DNA of 64,000 nt from Catellatospora vulcania. Its GTDB lineage: Bacteria; Actinomycetota; Actinomycetes; Mycobacteriales; Micromonosporaceae. This document shows positions 1 through 8,216 of the stretch, piece after piece. Position 1 is the stretch's first letter; every line of letters begins with the position of its first letter. The notes beneath the pieces are model-generated. The model made no database searches and was not told the DNA's origin. It saw only the letters and a list, made by a program, of their open reading frames with translations. A program made the position numbers and the translations under genes. The stretch covers positions 62,001 to 126,000 of the forward strand of contig NZ_ML769308.1 in NCBI RefSeq assembly GCF_009720385.1, written 5' to 3'.

Positions 1-145
1 TCGCCGGATCGGCGAGCCCGGCCACCACGTCGACGATCGGCACGCCGTGGCGGTACGCGGCGACCTGTACGCCGGTCTCCTGCCCGGAGTCGACGAGCTC
101 GTCGACGCGCTGCTGCACGTGCTGCTGGAGGTGGTGCCAGGTCAT
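1..145 (-). CDS. Serine hydrolase of the beta-lactamase/esterase type, N-terminal fragment
   Basis: Only the first 48 codons are in the window; the gene continues past position 1. The ATG at 145 overlaps the stop of the TetR gene by four bases (ATGA), so the two are probably co-transcribed. The visible protein begins with a short helix rich in Gln and Val and then a GVQVAAYRHG segment followed by IVDVVAGLADP. That is how class C beta-lactamase-like serine hydrolases (EstB and LACTB relatives) commonly start. The SxxK catalytic motif would lie beyond the edge, so family membership rests on the N-terminus alone. Confidence 0.6.
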   Translation of the reverse strand, partial: MTWHHLQQHVQQRVDELVDSGQETGVQVAAYRHGVPIVDVVAGLADPA

Positions 146-744
146 GGTGCGGGGGTGTCCTCTCGGGCGGGGGCCGCGGTGGGCCAGTGTGCGAGCAGCA
201 CGTGCAGCGCCTCGACGGCCCGCCGCCAGGACTGCTCGACGTCGCGGGGGTGGCCGAAGCCGCCGGTGGCCTCCAGGCTCACGAACCCGTGGAACGTGCT
301 GCGCAGCAGGCGCACCGCGTCGGTGAGGTCGGGTTCGGACAGTCCGTAGCCGCGCAGCATGCCGTAGGTCAGCTCGTAGGTGCGCCGGAACGCGGCCGGG
401 TCGGCGGTGACGAGCTCGGGCGGCACCGGGAGCTGGGTGGCCGTGTACCGGCCGGGGTGGGCCATGGCGTAGGCCCGGTAGGCGTCCGCGAACGCGATCA
501 GCGCGTCGCGGCCGGCGCGGCCCGCCACGGCCGCGCCGATCGCGTCGATCAGCTCGCCGCCCGCCAGCAGGGCGATGCGGTGCCGCAGGTCCTGCAGGTT
601 GCGGACATGGGAGTAGAGGCTCGCGTCCTTGACCCCGAACGCGCGCGCCAGCGCGGAGATCGTGACGTGGTCGAGCCCGACGGTGTCCGCCAGGTCGGCC
701 GCCGCCAGCGTCAGCCGCTGCGCCGAAAGCCCTGCCCGTGCCAT
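142..744 (-). CDS. TetR-family regulator with WHG-type C-terminal domain
   Basis: A 200-residue one-component repressor. Residues 10-55 form the TetR helix-turn-helix (TISALARAFGV then ASLYSHVRN). The C-terminal part carries the GRYTATQ and FHGFVSLEATGGFG segments typical of the TetR_C_33 (WHG) ligand-binding domain. Its stop overlaps the start of the serine hydrolase gene, so it may control that neighbour. A short palindrome lies immediately upstream of the ATG at 744, which suggests autoregulation. The ligand cannot be told from the sequence. Confidence 0.85.
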   Translation of the reverse strand: MARAGLSAQRLTLAAADLADTVGLDHVTISALARAFGVKDASLYSHVRNLQDLRHRIALLAGGELIDAIGAAVAGRAGRDALIAFADAYRAYAMAHPGRYTATQLPVPPELVTADPAAFRRTYELTYGMLRGYGLSEPDLTDAVRLLRSTFHGFVSLEATGGFGHPRDVEQSWRRAVEALHVLLAHWPTAAPAREDTPAP

Positions 745-746
745 GG

Positions 747-763
747 ACCTAACGGTACTAGGT
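747..763. promoter_or_regulatory. Candidate TetR operator
   Basis: A 17-bp palindrome with arms ACCTA and TAGGT around seven bases ends three bases from the TetR start codon. A further CCTAGG lies a few bases away. Size and position fit an autoregulatory TetR operator, but this is inferred from symmetry only. Confidence 0.4.
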
Positions 764-792
764 AACAGCCTAGGACGGCTAGGGATTATGGC

Positions 793-1071
793 TCAGTCCA
801 CGTACGGCCGGACCAGGCCCGGCTCGGGCAGGTACGGCTCCCAGTAGACGATCTGCCAAGCGGCCTGCAGCGCGTCCTCGCACGGGTAGGTGTGCCCGCA
901 GCGGTCGCAGATGCCCTGCACCTGCATGTGGTGCTCGCTCCAGCGCTGGCGGCCCTCGGCGACCATGGTCAGGGCGCGGCTCTGGATCGCCGTCCGCCCG
1001 ACATAGGTCGTGCCGTGGGCCGTACGCCGGACATCGCTAGAGGATCTGGGTCGTGGCTTAGGCCTTGACAT
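793..1071 (-). CDS. Small conserved-looking protein with a CxxC pair, function unknown
   Basis: A 92-residue protein. I chose the ATG at 1071 because a GGAGAAGG ribosome site lies just upstream; a longer frame starts at 1113. The N-terminal third is basic and probably disordered (SRPKPRPRSSS). The rest is compact, with CDRCGHTYPCED, which could bind zinc, and a Trp/Tyr-rich C-terminus (QIVYWEPYLPEPG). I do not recognise the family. It lies upstream of the TetR gene on the same strand. Confidence 0.55.
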   Translation of the reverse strand: MSRPKPRPRSSSDVRRTAHGTTYVGRTAIQSRALTMVAEGRQRWSEHHMQVQGICDRCGHTYPCEDALQAAWQIVYWEPYLPEPGLVRPYVD

Positions 1072-1176
1072 AAACCTTCTCCTACCGTCACCCGGCCTAA
1101 CGCGATACGACACGCAAAGGTGCCGAGCTGTCGTAAACCCGTTGCCCCGACGGGTGCCCTGCGATGGACTGGCCGA

Positions 1177-1938
1177 GTGAGATCGTTCGAGGAACTGCTG
1201 GCAGAGGGCGCGAGCGCGCCCGTCGACGGGTGGGATTTCGGCTGGTTCGCCGGGCGCGCCACCGAACAGCGCCCCGCCTGGGGGTACGCGCGCCTGCTGG
1301 CCGAGCGCGTCGGCACCGCCACCGCCGTGCTCGACGTGCAGACCGGCGGCGGCGAGGTGTACGCCGAGGTGCTGACCAGGGCCGTGCGCCGACCGGCGAC
1401 CGCCGCCGCGACGGAGTCCTGGGCGCCGAACCTCGCGCTGGCCCGCAGCAACCTGACCCCGCTGGGCGTCACCGTCGCCGAAGCCGCCGACGGGGCCGCA
1501 CTGCCCTTCCCCGACGCGTCATTCGACCTGGTGGCCAGCCGCCATCCGACGGTCACCGACTGGGCCGAGACGGCCCGCGTGCTCGCCCCCGGCGGGGTCT
1601 ACCTGTCCCAGCAGATCGGCGCGGGGTCGATGCGGGAGCTGAGCGAGTTCTTCCTCGGCCCGGTCGACCCGGGCACGGGCCGGCTGCCGGATACCCTGGC
1701 CGACGGCGCGCAGGCCGCCGGGCTCACGGTCACGGACCTGCGGCCGCAGGCGCTGCGCACGGAGTTCTACGACGTCGCCGCGGTGATCGTGTTCCTGCGC
1801 AAGGTGATCTGGACGGTGCCGGGCTTCGATGTGGAGAAATACCACGACCGCCTGGTCGCCATGGACGCCCGCATCCGCGCCGACGGCCCGTTCGTCGCCC
1901 ACTCCCAGCGCTTCCTCCTCGCCGCCCGCCGCCCCTGA
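1177..1938 (+). CDS. Class I SAM-dependent methyltransferase
   Basis: A 253-residue protein when started at GTG 1177; an in-frame upstream start at 1120 would add 19 poorly supported residues. The Rossmann SAM-binding loop is AVLDVQTGGGEV near residues 50-60. It is followed by the acidic-strand region and by LPFPDASFDLVASRHPTVTDWAETARVLAPGGVYL, split here as the motif II/III region of methyltransferase type 11 proteins. The substrate is unknown. It stands alone, convergent with the XRE-cupin gene. Confidence 0.8.
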   Translation: MRSFEELLAEGASAPVDGWDFGWFAGRATEQRPAWGYARLLAERVGTATAVLDVQTGGGEVYAEVLTRAVRRPATAAATESWAPNLALARSNLTPLGVTVAEAADGAALPFPDASFDLVASRHPTVTDWAETARVLAPGGVYLSQQIGAGSMRELSEFFLGPVDPGTGRLPDTLADGAQAAGLTVTDLRPQALRTEFYDVAAVIVFLRKVIWTVPGFDVEKYHDRLVAMDARIRADGPFVAHSQRFLLAARRP

Positions 1939-2010
1939 CCGTCCCCGTCGGCTGTCCGAGACCGCTGTCTTCGGGCAGAACCTCTGGCCATGCCCCACAT
2001 TTCGACCCGA

Positions 2011-2034
2011 ACCGGCGTTCTTCAGAGCGCCGGT
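2011..2034. terminator. Weak hairpin between convergent genes
   Basis: ACCGGCG and CGCCGGT form a 7-bp stem with a ten-base loop between the convergent methyltransferase and XRE genes. There is no T-run, which is usual in high-GC actinobacteria. Confidence 0.35.
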
Positions 2035-2047
2035 GGGGGCGCAGAGA

Positions 2048-2617
2048 TCAGGGGCGGGGGTAGCGGATGAGAAGGGTGGCGTGGACGGGGTGGGGGCCGA
2101 CGGCTTCGTAGAGGTGGGGGACGTCGGAGTGCCAGGAGATGTGGTCGCCGGGGTGGGCGGTGAGCGGTGCGTCGGTGGGGCCGGCGCGGAGCACGCCGTC
2201 GAACACGGTGATGTGTTCGGTGACCCCGGGGTGGTGTGCGGGTGAGGACTGGACGGCGCCGGGTGGGACGACCATGCGGTACAGCTCGTAGGTGACCTTC
2301 TCGTCGTCGAAGACCTGCAGGAGGGTGGCCTCGACGGCGGTGCCGCGGACCACGCCCGCCAGCTGCCCGGACAGCAGTGCGGTGATCGGCACGCCGAGCG
2401 CGGCGGTCACCGACCACAGCGTGTCCAGGGTCGGGTTGCGGGTGCCGTTCTCGAGGCCCGACAGCGTCGCCTTGCCCACGTTCGCCCGGCGGGCCAGCTC
2501 GGACAGCGAGATCCCGGCCGCCTCCCGCAGTTGGCGCAGCCGCGGCCCGACGCCTTCGGCGCCGGGCTCCAGGGCCGGAGGCGGGCTGCTGCGGGCGGTT
2601 GCCGGACGCGCGCTCAT
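2048..2617 (-). CDS. XRE-family regulator with C-terminal cupin domain
   Basis: A 189-residue protein from the ATG at 2617 (MSARPAT). Residues about 25-80 are an XRE helix-turn-helix (LRQLREAAGISLSELARRA, then VGKATLSGLENGTRNP). The second half is a cupin barrel with AHHPGVTEHITVFDGVL and HPGDHISWHSDVPHLYEA, which supply His-rich metal-site motifs. The HipB/SutR-like architecture usually senses a small metabolite. It is divergent from the BenE-type transporter gene, and a CGTTCCG palindrome sits 26 bp upstream of the start, so control of itself and perhaps the transporter is likely. Confidence 0.85.
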   Translation of the reverse strand: MSARPATARSSPPPALEPGAEGVGPRLRQLREAAGISLSELARRANVGKATLSGLENGTRNPTLDTLWSVTAALGVPITALLSGQLAGVVRGTAVEATLLQVFDDEKVTYELYRMVVPPGAVQSSPAHHPGVTEHITVFDGVLRAGPTDAPLTAHPGDHISWHSDVPHLYEAVGPHPVHATLLIRYPRP

Positions 2618-2642
2618 GGGGCTATCGTGCACCACGAGCCAC

Positions 2643-2660
2643 CGTTCCGTTTGCGGAACG
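2643..2660. promoter_or_regulatory. Candidate operator of the XRE-cupin regulator
   Basis: A perfect inverted repeat, CGTTCCG, four bases, CGGAACG, lies 26 bp upstream of the XRE-cupin start in the intergenic region shared with the BenE gene. This is a typical place for autoregulation; no binding data support it. Confidence 0.45.
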
Positions 2661-2710
2661 ATGGCTTCGCAGACAGCTCCACTCCCCGCCGGACGCAACC
2701 CGCCCGTTTC

Positions 2711-2777
2711 CATAGACGCTGGCCTATCTGGTCTAAAAAGATGAGATCAAACTCAGCGTGATAGGCCAACGTCTATG
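2711..2777. repeat. Palindromic element, family H, copy 1
   Basis: Two 18-bp arms (2711-2728 and 2760-2777, one mismatch) start CATAGACG and enclose a 31-bp AT-richer centre. Related copies occur at 17433-17499 and 52104-52168, sharing the core GACGTTGGCC in the arms. It lies between the divergent XRE and BenE genes, so it is not simply a terminator. It may be a dispersed non-autonomous palindromic repeat. Confidence 0.75.
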
Positions 2778-2826
2778 AAAAACGGGTGCGCCCGAGCGGC
2801 GGTGCGTCGGCGGCGGATGGTGGGGC

Positions 2827-4101
2827 GTGGTCGAGGGCTGGGGAGGCGTGGGCGTGGGCGTGGGTAGGGGAGTGTTGCAGCCGGTGGTGGCCGGGGTGGT
2901 CACGGCGGTGGTCGGGTTCGCGAGCACGTTCGCGGTGGTGCTGGCGGGGTTGCGGGCGGTGGGGGCGGATTCGCGCCAGGCCGCGTCGGGCCTGCTGGCG
3001 GTATGCGTGGCCGCCGGCGCGACGGCGATCGTGCTGGGCCTGCGCCACCGCATCCCGATCAGCATCGCCTGGTCCACGCCGGGCGCGGCGCTGCTGGCGG
3101 CGACCGGCGCGGTCGACGGCGGCTTCGCCGCGGCCGTGGGCGCGTTCGCGGTCACCGGGGCGCTGATCGTCGCGGCGGGGCTGTTCCCGGCCCTGGGGCG
3201 GGCGATCGCGGCGATCCCGCGCCCGATCGCGGCGGCGATGCTGGCGGGCGTGCTGCTCGACCTGTGCATCGCCCCCGTGCGCGCGCTGGTCGACGTGCCG
3301 CTGCTCGCCGCGCCGATAGTGCTGGTCTGGCTGGTGCTGAACCGCTTCGCGCGGGCCTGGGCGGTGCCCGCCGCGCTGGTCACGGCCGTACTGGTGATCG
3401 CGCTGGACTCACCGGCCGCGCTGCGCGGAGCCGCCGCCGCGCCGGAGGTCGTGCTCACCGCGCCGACGTTCACCTGGCAGGCGCTGGTCAGCTTGGCGGT
3501 GCCGCTGTTCCTGGTCACCATGGCGTCGCAGAACGTGCCGGGCATGGCCGTGCTGCAGGGGTACGGCTACACCCCGCCGCTGCGCGGCGTGCTGCTCGGC
3601 ACCGGCGCGGCCACGGCGCTCGCCGCGCCGTTCGGCTCGCATGCGGTGAACCTGGCCGCCATCACCGCCGCGCTGGCGGCGGGCCCCGACGCGCATCCCG
3701 ATCCGCGGCGGCGCTGGATCGCCTCGGTGACCGCGGGCGTCGGCATGATCACGTTGGGTCTGGGCGCGAGCGCGGCGACGGCCTTCGTGCTCAGCTCGCC
3801 GCCGCTGCTGATCGAGGCGGTCGCGGGTCTGGCCCTGCTCGGCGCACTCGGCGCGGCGATCGCCTCGGCGACGGCCGAGGCGCAGGGGCGCGAGGCGGCG
3901 GTGGTGACCTTCGTGGTGACCGCGTCCGGGGTGGCGCTGCTCGGGGTCGGGGCGGCGTTCTGGGGGCTGCTGGCCGGCGGCCTCATGATGCTGCTGCGGC
4001 CCCGTTCAGGAACGACTCCACCGTCGCCGCGAACGTCGACGGATCGTCCACCCACGGAAAGTGACCCGACGCCGGCTGCACCGACAGCCGTGCCGAGCTG
4101 A
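2827..4101 (+). CDS. BenE-family benzoate/H+ symporter-like membrane protein
   Basis: A 424-residue protein with about twelve hydrophobic segments. The start is uncertain, with several GTG codons from 2827 in a Gly/Val-rich stretch. Recognisable BenE features are SIAWSTPGAALLAATGA near residue 80, the MASQNVPGMAVLQGYGYTP signature near 240, and APFGSHAVNLAAITAA. Family members import benzoate or related aromatic acids. The last 30 residues (Thr/Pro-rich) are read antisense through the end of the convergent hydrolase gene and look like recent read-through. The divergent XRE-cupin gene is the likely regulator. Confidence 0.85.
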   Translation: MVEGWGGVGVGVGRGVLQPVVAGVVTAVVGFASTFAVVLAGLRAVGADSRQAASGLLAVCVAAGATAIVLGLRHRIPISIAWSTPGAALLAATGAVDGGFAAAVGAFAVTGALIVAAGLFPALGRAIAAIPRPIAAAMLAGVLLDLCIAPVRALVDVPLLAAPIVLVWLVLNRFARAWAVPAALVTAVLVIALDSPAALRGAAAAPEVVLTAPTFTWQALVSLAVPLFLVTMASQNVPGMAVLQGYGYTPPLRGVLLGTGAATALAAPFGSHAVNLAAITAALAAGPDAHPDPRRRWIASVTAGVGMITLGLGASAATAFVLSSPPLLIEAVAGLALLGALGAAIASATAEAQGREAAVVTFVVTASGVALLGVGAAFWGLLAGGLMMLLRPRSGTTPPSPRTSTDRPPTESDPTPAAPTAVPS

Positions 4102-4846
4102 GCCGCTCGACCAGCGCGCGTACGGCGTGGCGGGTGGGCCAGATGTCGTGCTCGCCGACCACGAACAGGGTGGGCACGGCGAGCCCGGCCAGCCGGTCCG
4201 GCAGCGCCGGGTCGGGCTCGTACCCGGCGTAGAAGCCGTCGGTGGCGGGCTTGGCGAACTCGGCCGGCTCGGCGGCGGCCTGCGCCTTCGCCGCGTCGTT
4301 CCACTGGCCGTACATCAGTGGGGCGGACAGCCGGCGCAGCTGCTCCAGTTCCGCGTCGTCGGCGGCTTCGGCGGTCAGCGCGGCGGCGGCCTCGTCGAGC
4401 CACGGCTCGTGCGATCGTTCGGCCAGCACGTGGGCCAAGTCCAGATCGGACGGCAGGCCGAGCACGCGCAGCGATGGGTCGACGATGACCAGGCGGCGCA
4501 GCCGTTGCGGGTGGGTGTCGGCGTACAGGAAGCAGACCCCGCCGCTGGCCGAGTGGCCGAGCAGGTCCATGGCGGCAAGGCCCAGGTGGGCGCGCAGCGC
4601 CTCGACGTCGTCGGCGATGCGGTCGACCCGGTAGGTGGCCGGGTCGGCGGGGACGGCGGAGTCGCCGGTGCCGCGGTTGTCGAGGAGGATCAGCGTCCGG
4701 GTGGCGGACAGCCCGCCCAGCTCACCGAGATACCGCACGGCCTGTCCCGGCCCGCCGGGCACACACACCAGCGGCGGCCCGTCCCCGACGACCCGATAGC
4801 TGAGCTCCGTCCCATCCCACGACCGAAAGCTGGGCACCCACCCCAT
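3983..4846 (-). CDS. Alpha/beta hydrolase, proline-iminopeptidase-like
   Basis: A 287-residue hydrolase. ATG 4846 is preferred over the frame's first ATG at 4870 because of a GAGAGGAG ribosome site. The oxyanion motif VPGGPGQAVRYL is near residue 30 and DNRGTGDS follows. The nucleophile elbow is GHSASGG, the acid GEHDIWP and the catalytic His SGHFPW. A lid insertion with acidic helices lies in the middle. The substrate (peptide or ester) is unknown. Its 3' end overlaps the BenE reading frame by 119 bp on the other strand. Confidence 0.85.
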   Translation of the reverse strand: MGWVPSFRSWDGTELSYRVVGDGPPLVCVPGGPGQAVRYLGELGGLSATRTLILLDNRGTGDSAVPADPATYRVDRIADDVEALRAHLGLAAMDLLGHSASGGVCFLYADTHPQRLRRLVIVDPSLRVLGLPSDLDLAHVLAERSHEPWLDEAAAALTAEAADDAELEQLRRLSAPLMYGQWNDAAKAQAAAEPAEFAKPATDGFYAGYEPDPALPDRLAGLAVPTLFVVGEHDIWPTRHAVRALVERLSSARLSVQPASGHFPWVDDPSTFAATVESFLNGAAAAS

Positions 4847-4865
4847 TCTGCCAGGCTCCTCTCGG

Positions 4866-4928
4866 CGCAACCCGTAAAGAGTCGCGCCCGTCGAAGCGCG
4901 CAGAAGGCGCGACTCTATAAGAGTTGCG
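4866..4928. repeat. Palindromic element, family F, copy 1
   Basis: Arms of 23 bp (4866-4888 and 4906-4928) pair at 20 positions and contain CGCAAC and AGAGTCGCGCC. The loop is 17 bp. It lies between two same-strand genes, just before a G-rich run. A cleaner copy of the same family is at 62234-62296. Confidence 0.75.
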
Positions 4929-4961
4929 GCGGGGCGGGGAGGGGAGGGGAGGGTGGGCCGG

Positions 4962-5651
4962 TCAGGCGCGGTTGCGGCGGAGGCGGGCGTAGGCGAAGGC
5001 GGCGGCGGCTGTCCACAGGGTGGCGTGGGCGATCAGGGTCAGGGCGGTGCGGGTGGTGCCGCCGGAGGTGGTGAGGCGGGTGGCCGCCATCAGCGGGGGG
5101 ACCAGCCATGGGGCGGGCGAGCCCTGCAGGCCGAGCACGATCGCGAGGACCGAGCCGGTGACCAGGACCGCCGCGCCCATGCCCGCGGTGCGGGTGACCG
5201 CGCGGCTGGACAGCGCGCCCAGGGCCACGGCCGGTCCCAGCGCCAGCAGGTGCACGGCGAGTCCGATCAGGATGCTGACGGCGTCGCCCTTCACGCCGCT
5301 CGCGTCGCCTTTGACACCGCCGAACACCCACGGCACGGCCAGCGCGACGGCGATGGTGCCGAGCCCGGCCGTGGCGGCGGCCAGCAGGCCGGCCGCGATC
5401 TCGCGGGCGGCGGAGCCGAGGGTCACCCGGGCCAGTCGGCGTTGCACGTCCGGCTCGACGTCCAGCAGGATCTTCGTCTGCCAGGCCAGCACGGGGAAGG
5501 CGACCAGCGCGGAGACGCCGTACGCCTCCACGGTCTCGGCCTGGCCGCCGCCGTAGAGGATCGACAGCACCGCGAGCGCGGCGATCAGGGGCGCAACCGC
5601 CCGGCCGGTGCGGACGAAGCCGTGCAGCCGCATCCTGGTCAACGCGATCAC
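4962..5651 (-). CDS. ABC-2-type exporter permease
   Basis: A 229-residue membrane protein with about six hydrophobic helices (AVAPLIAALAVLSILYGG, VSALVAFPVLAWQ, AVHLLALGPAVALGALSS and others). It starts at GTG 5651, overlapping the stop of the ATPase gene by four bases, so the two are translationally coupled. The pair forms a simple two-gene exporter. The permease is shorter than most ABC-2 permeases, and no substrate is indicated. Confidence 0.75.
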   Translation of the reverse strand: MIALTRMRLHGFVRTGRAVAPLIAALAVLSILYGGGQAETVEAYGVSALVAFPVLAWQTKILLDVEPDVQRRLARVTLGSAAREIAAGLLAAATAGLGTIAVALAVPWVFGGVKGDASGVKGDAVSILIGLAVHLLALGPAVALGALSSRAVTRTAGMGAAVLVTGSVLAIVLGLQGSPAPWLVPPLMAATRLTTSGGTTRTALTLIAHATLWTAAAAFAYARLRRNRA

Positions 5652-6385
5652 GAGCCGACCTCCTCGCGTACCCGCAGCACGTGGTGGCCCTGCTCGCGCA
5701 GCCGCGCGACGGCGCCGGCCAGGTCCGCGGCGTCGACCGCGACCTCGACGACGCAGCGCTGCCCGGTCTCGGGGGCAGCCGTGGTCAGCGTGCCGTCGGC
5801 GACGGTCCAGGTGGCTGCGCCGGGCAGCCGCACGGTCTCCCCGCGGTGGTCGCTGACCAGCACCGAGCCGCCGCGCGCGGCGACCTCCAGCACGATCTCG
5901 GGGACCAGGTCGCGGGTGGCGGCGTCCAGGCCCTCCCATGGCTCGTCCAGGATCAGCAGGTCCGGTGGGGCGAGCATGGCCTGCGCCAGGCCGACCTTCT
6001 GCGCGGTGCCCTTGGACAGTTCGGGCAGCTTGACGTCGCGGAACCCGCCGAGGCCGAGCCGGTGCACCCACTCGTCGACCGCGCGCGTGGCGGCAGCGGA
6101 GCCGAGCCCGCGCATCGCGGCCATGGCCCGCAGGTAGCCGGTGACGCTGTGGGGCTGGTCGGCGGGGAAGCGTTCCGGGACCCAGCCGACGACGGCGGGC
6201 CGGTCGTTCACCCGGCCCCGGGTCGGGCGCAGCACCCCGGCGATGAGCTGGAGCAATGTGGACTTGCCGGCGCCGTTGCGGCCGAGGACGACCACGATGC
6301 CGCCGGGATCCACCCGGGCCGTGACGCCCTGCAGGACCCACGGGCCGCCGCGGCGGTAGCGCAGCCACACGTCGTCGAGATGCAC
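5648..6385 (-). CDS. ABC exporter ATP-binding protein
   Basis: A 245-residue ATPase. The Walker A motif is VLGRNGAGKSTLL (about residue 35). The Q-loop region is VVGWVPERFP, the signature is the unusual LSKGTAQKV in place of LSGGQ, Walker B is LLILDEPWEGLD, and the switch His is in VSDHRGE. The order and the coupled permease downstream mark a small exporter. There is no accessory gene. Confidence 0.9.
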   Translation of the reverse strand: MHLDDVWLRYRRGGPWVLQGVTARVDPGGIVVVLGRNGAGKSTLLQLIAGVLRPTRGRVNDRPAVVGWVPERFPADQPHSVTGYLRAMAAMRGLGSAAATRAVDEWVHRLGLGGFRDVKLPELSKGTAQKVGLAQAMLAPPDLLILDEPWEGLDAATRDLVPEIVLEVAARGGSVLVSDHRGETVRLPGAATWTVADGTLTTAAPETGQRCVVEVAVDAADLAGAVARLREQGHHVLRVREEVGS

Positions 6386-6541
6386 CGGGCGATTGTGCCA
6401 CCGGCGATGCCGTGCCGCCTATGTGTGATCTTGGCAGTGCCCCCTGCCGGTGGCCGGTGGGGACATAGGATGGTGGTTTCGTGCATGATCGTCGGATTCC
6501 GCGGTGTGGCGGGCTCGGCGGCCGACAGCAGGGGGCTTTCC

Positions 6542-7435
6542 ATGGATCTCGGGGTGCACCTCGTCAGCTTCACGTTCCCCGGCGGGACGGCGGCGATCGG
6601 CCCGACCCTGGCCGCGGCCGGGCGGGCGGCCGAGGACGCCGGCGTGGCCAACCTGTCGGTGATGGACCACTACCTGCAGATGGACGGCATGGACCTGGGC
6701 GGCCCGCGGCAGCCCATGCTGGAGGGTTACACCACGCTGGGCTTCCTGGCCGCCAACACCAGCACCGTCACGCTCCAGCTGCTGGTCACCGGCGTGACCT
6801 ACCGGCACCCGGGGCTGCTCGCGAAGATCGTGACGACGCTGGACGTGCTGTCCGGCGGCCGGGCGGTGCTCGGCATCGGCGCGGCCTGGTACGACCGCGA
6901 GCACGCCGCCTACGGGGTGCCGTTCCCGCCGGTCGCCGAGCGGTTCGAGCGGCTGGAGGAGACGCTGCGGATCGTCCGCCAGATGTGGAGCGACGACGAC
7001 GGCCCCTTCGCCGGGCGGCACTACCAGCTGGCAGAGACGGTCAACTCGCCGCAGGCGCTGTCCGCGCCCCACCCGCCCATCATGATCGGCGGCGGGGGCG
7101 AGAAGAAGACGCTGCGCCTGGTCGCCAAGTACGCCGACGCCTGCAACCTGTTCGCCGGGCCGGACAGCGCGCCCGGGGAGATCGCGGCGAAGCTCGACGT
7201 GCTCAAGGGGCACTGCGACCGCGAGGGCACCGACTACGACCGCATCCGCAAGACGATCGCCTGGTCGGCCCCGGTCACCCCGGACGCGGCCGGCGGGGCG
7301 GCCCTCGCCGCGTCGCTGGAGCCGTACGCGGAGCTGGGCGTGACGCAGGTGCATCTGATGCCGTACACGGCCGAGCCGGTGGCCTTCCTGAACGGCCTCG
7401 GCGAGCACGTGGTGGGCCGCGTCAAGCGGCTGTGA
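6542..7435 (+). CDS. LLM-class F420-dependent oxidoreductase
   Basis: A 297-residue TIM-barrel protein of the luciferase-like family. Visible features are VMDHYLQMDGMDLGG, the central LDVLSGGRAVLGIGAAWYDREHAAYG block and a C-terminal PIMIGGGGEKKTL phosphate-binding loop. This matches the F420-using class common in actinobacteria, where members reduce or oxidise diverse metabolites. It starts at ATG 6542; upstream frame extension is antisense to the ABC gene and was ignored. The 3' end overlaps the HAD gene by 14 bp. Confidence 0.9.
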   Translation: MDLGVHLVSFTFPGGTAAIGPTLAAAGRAAEDAGVANLSVMDHYLQMDGMDLGGPRQPMLEGYTTLGFLAANTSTVTLQLLVTGVTYRHPGLLAKIVTTLDVLSGGRAVLGIGAAWYDREHAAYGVPFPPVAERFERLEETLRIVRQMWSDDDGPFAGRHYQLAETVNSPQALSAPHPPIMIGGGGEKKTLRLVAKYADACNLFAGPDSAPGEIAAKLDVLKGHCDREGTDYDRIRKTIAWSAPVTPDAAGGAALAASLEPYAELGVTQVHLMPYTAEPVAFLNGLGEHVVGRVKRL

Positions 7436-8078
7436 GCCCCAGCAGCGGCGGGACCTGCGCCATCGCGGTGACCACGTGCTCGGCCCCGGCGGCGCGCAGC
7501 GTGTCCGCCGGGGCCAGCGCGGCGTAGCCGAAAACGGTCATGCCCGCGGCCCGGCCGCCGCGCACCCCGAACGGGCTGTCCTCGATCAGCGCGCAGTCCG
7601 CCGGGTCCACCCCGATGCGGTCGGCGGCCAGCAGGAACAGGTCGGGTTCGGGCTTGCCGCGGGCCACCATTGACGCGCTGTAGCAGTGCGCGCCGAAGTA
7701 TCCGGCCAGCCCGGTCACCCGCAGCCGGAACGCGATCTCGTGCGGCGTGCCGCTGGACGCCACGCACACCGGCACCGCGGCGTCGCGCAGCAGGTCGAGC
7801 AGCTCGAGTACGCCGTCGACGGCTTTGAGGCCGTCGCGCTGGCGGGCCAGCACCTCGCGCTCGTACGCCGCGGGCAGGTCGAAGCCGACGGGGCGGCCCA
7901 GCTCGCGCTCGACGTCGGCGACGCACTCGGCCGTGGCGCGGCCCATGTAGCGCTCGATGCTCTGCGCCAGGGTGGTGGGCAGGCCCGCCCGGGTGACCAT
8001 CTCCGCGAAGACCGCGTTGTTGATGATCTCCGAGTCCACCAGGACGCCGTCGCAGTCGAACACCACCGCTTTGATCAC
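7422..8078 (-). CDS. HAD-superfamily phosphatase, beta-phosphoglucomutase-like
   Basis: A 218-residue protein starting at GTG 8078. HAD motif I is VFDCDGVLVDSE, motif II CVASSGTP, the Lys motif RGKPEPDLFL and the acidic motif IEDSPFGVRGG. The helical cap lies between residues 18 and 85. Members dephosphorylate sugar phosphates and similar metabolites. It is divergent from the binding protein gene. Confidence 0.9.
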   Translation of the reverse strand: MIKAVVFDCDGVLVDSEIINNAVFAEMVTRAGLPTTLAQSIERYMGRATAECVADVERELGRPVGFDLPAAYEREVLARQRDGLKAVDGVLELLDLLRDAAVPVCVASSGTPHEIAFRLRVTGLAGYFGAHCYSASMVARGKPEPDLFLLAADRIGVDPADCALIEDSPFGVRGGRAAGMTVFGYAALAPADTLRAAGAEHVVTAMAQVPPLLGLTAA

Positions 8079-8121
8079 CCGTACAGGCTGCCACGAAGGG
8101 GTGTGTGGCTGCTCCGTGGGT

Positions 8122-8137
8122 GTGACCGCGGTGTCAC
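8122..8137. promoter_or_regulatory. Candidate operator between HAD and binding-protein genes
   Basis: GTGAC, six bases, GTCAC forms a symmetric site in the divergent intergenic region. It could be an operator for either gene; the evidence is symmetry only. Confidence 0.25.
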
Positions 8138-8216
8138 TAAATGGACAAATCGGATGTAGTGCCTTCGGCGCCGGGTGGATCATTCGCGGCAACGATCGAG
8201 CACGCGGAGGTATGCC

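Noticed and set aside
5681-6541. Fusion of an extra domain to the LLM oxidoreductase
   Set aside because: The upstream frame is antisense to the ABC ATPase; the enzyme fold starts exactly at ATG 6542.
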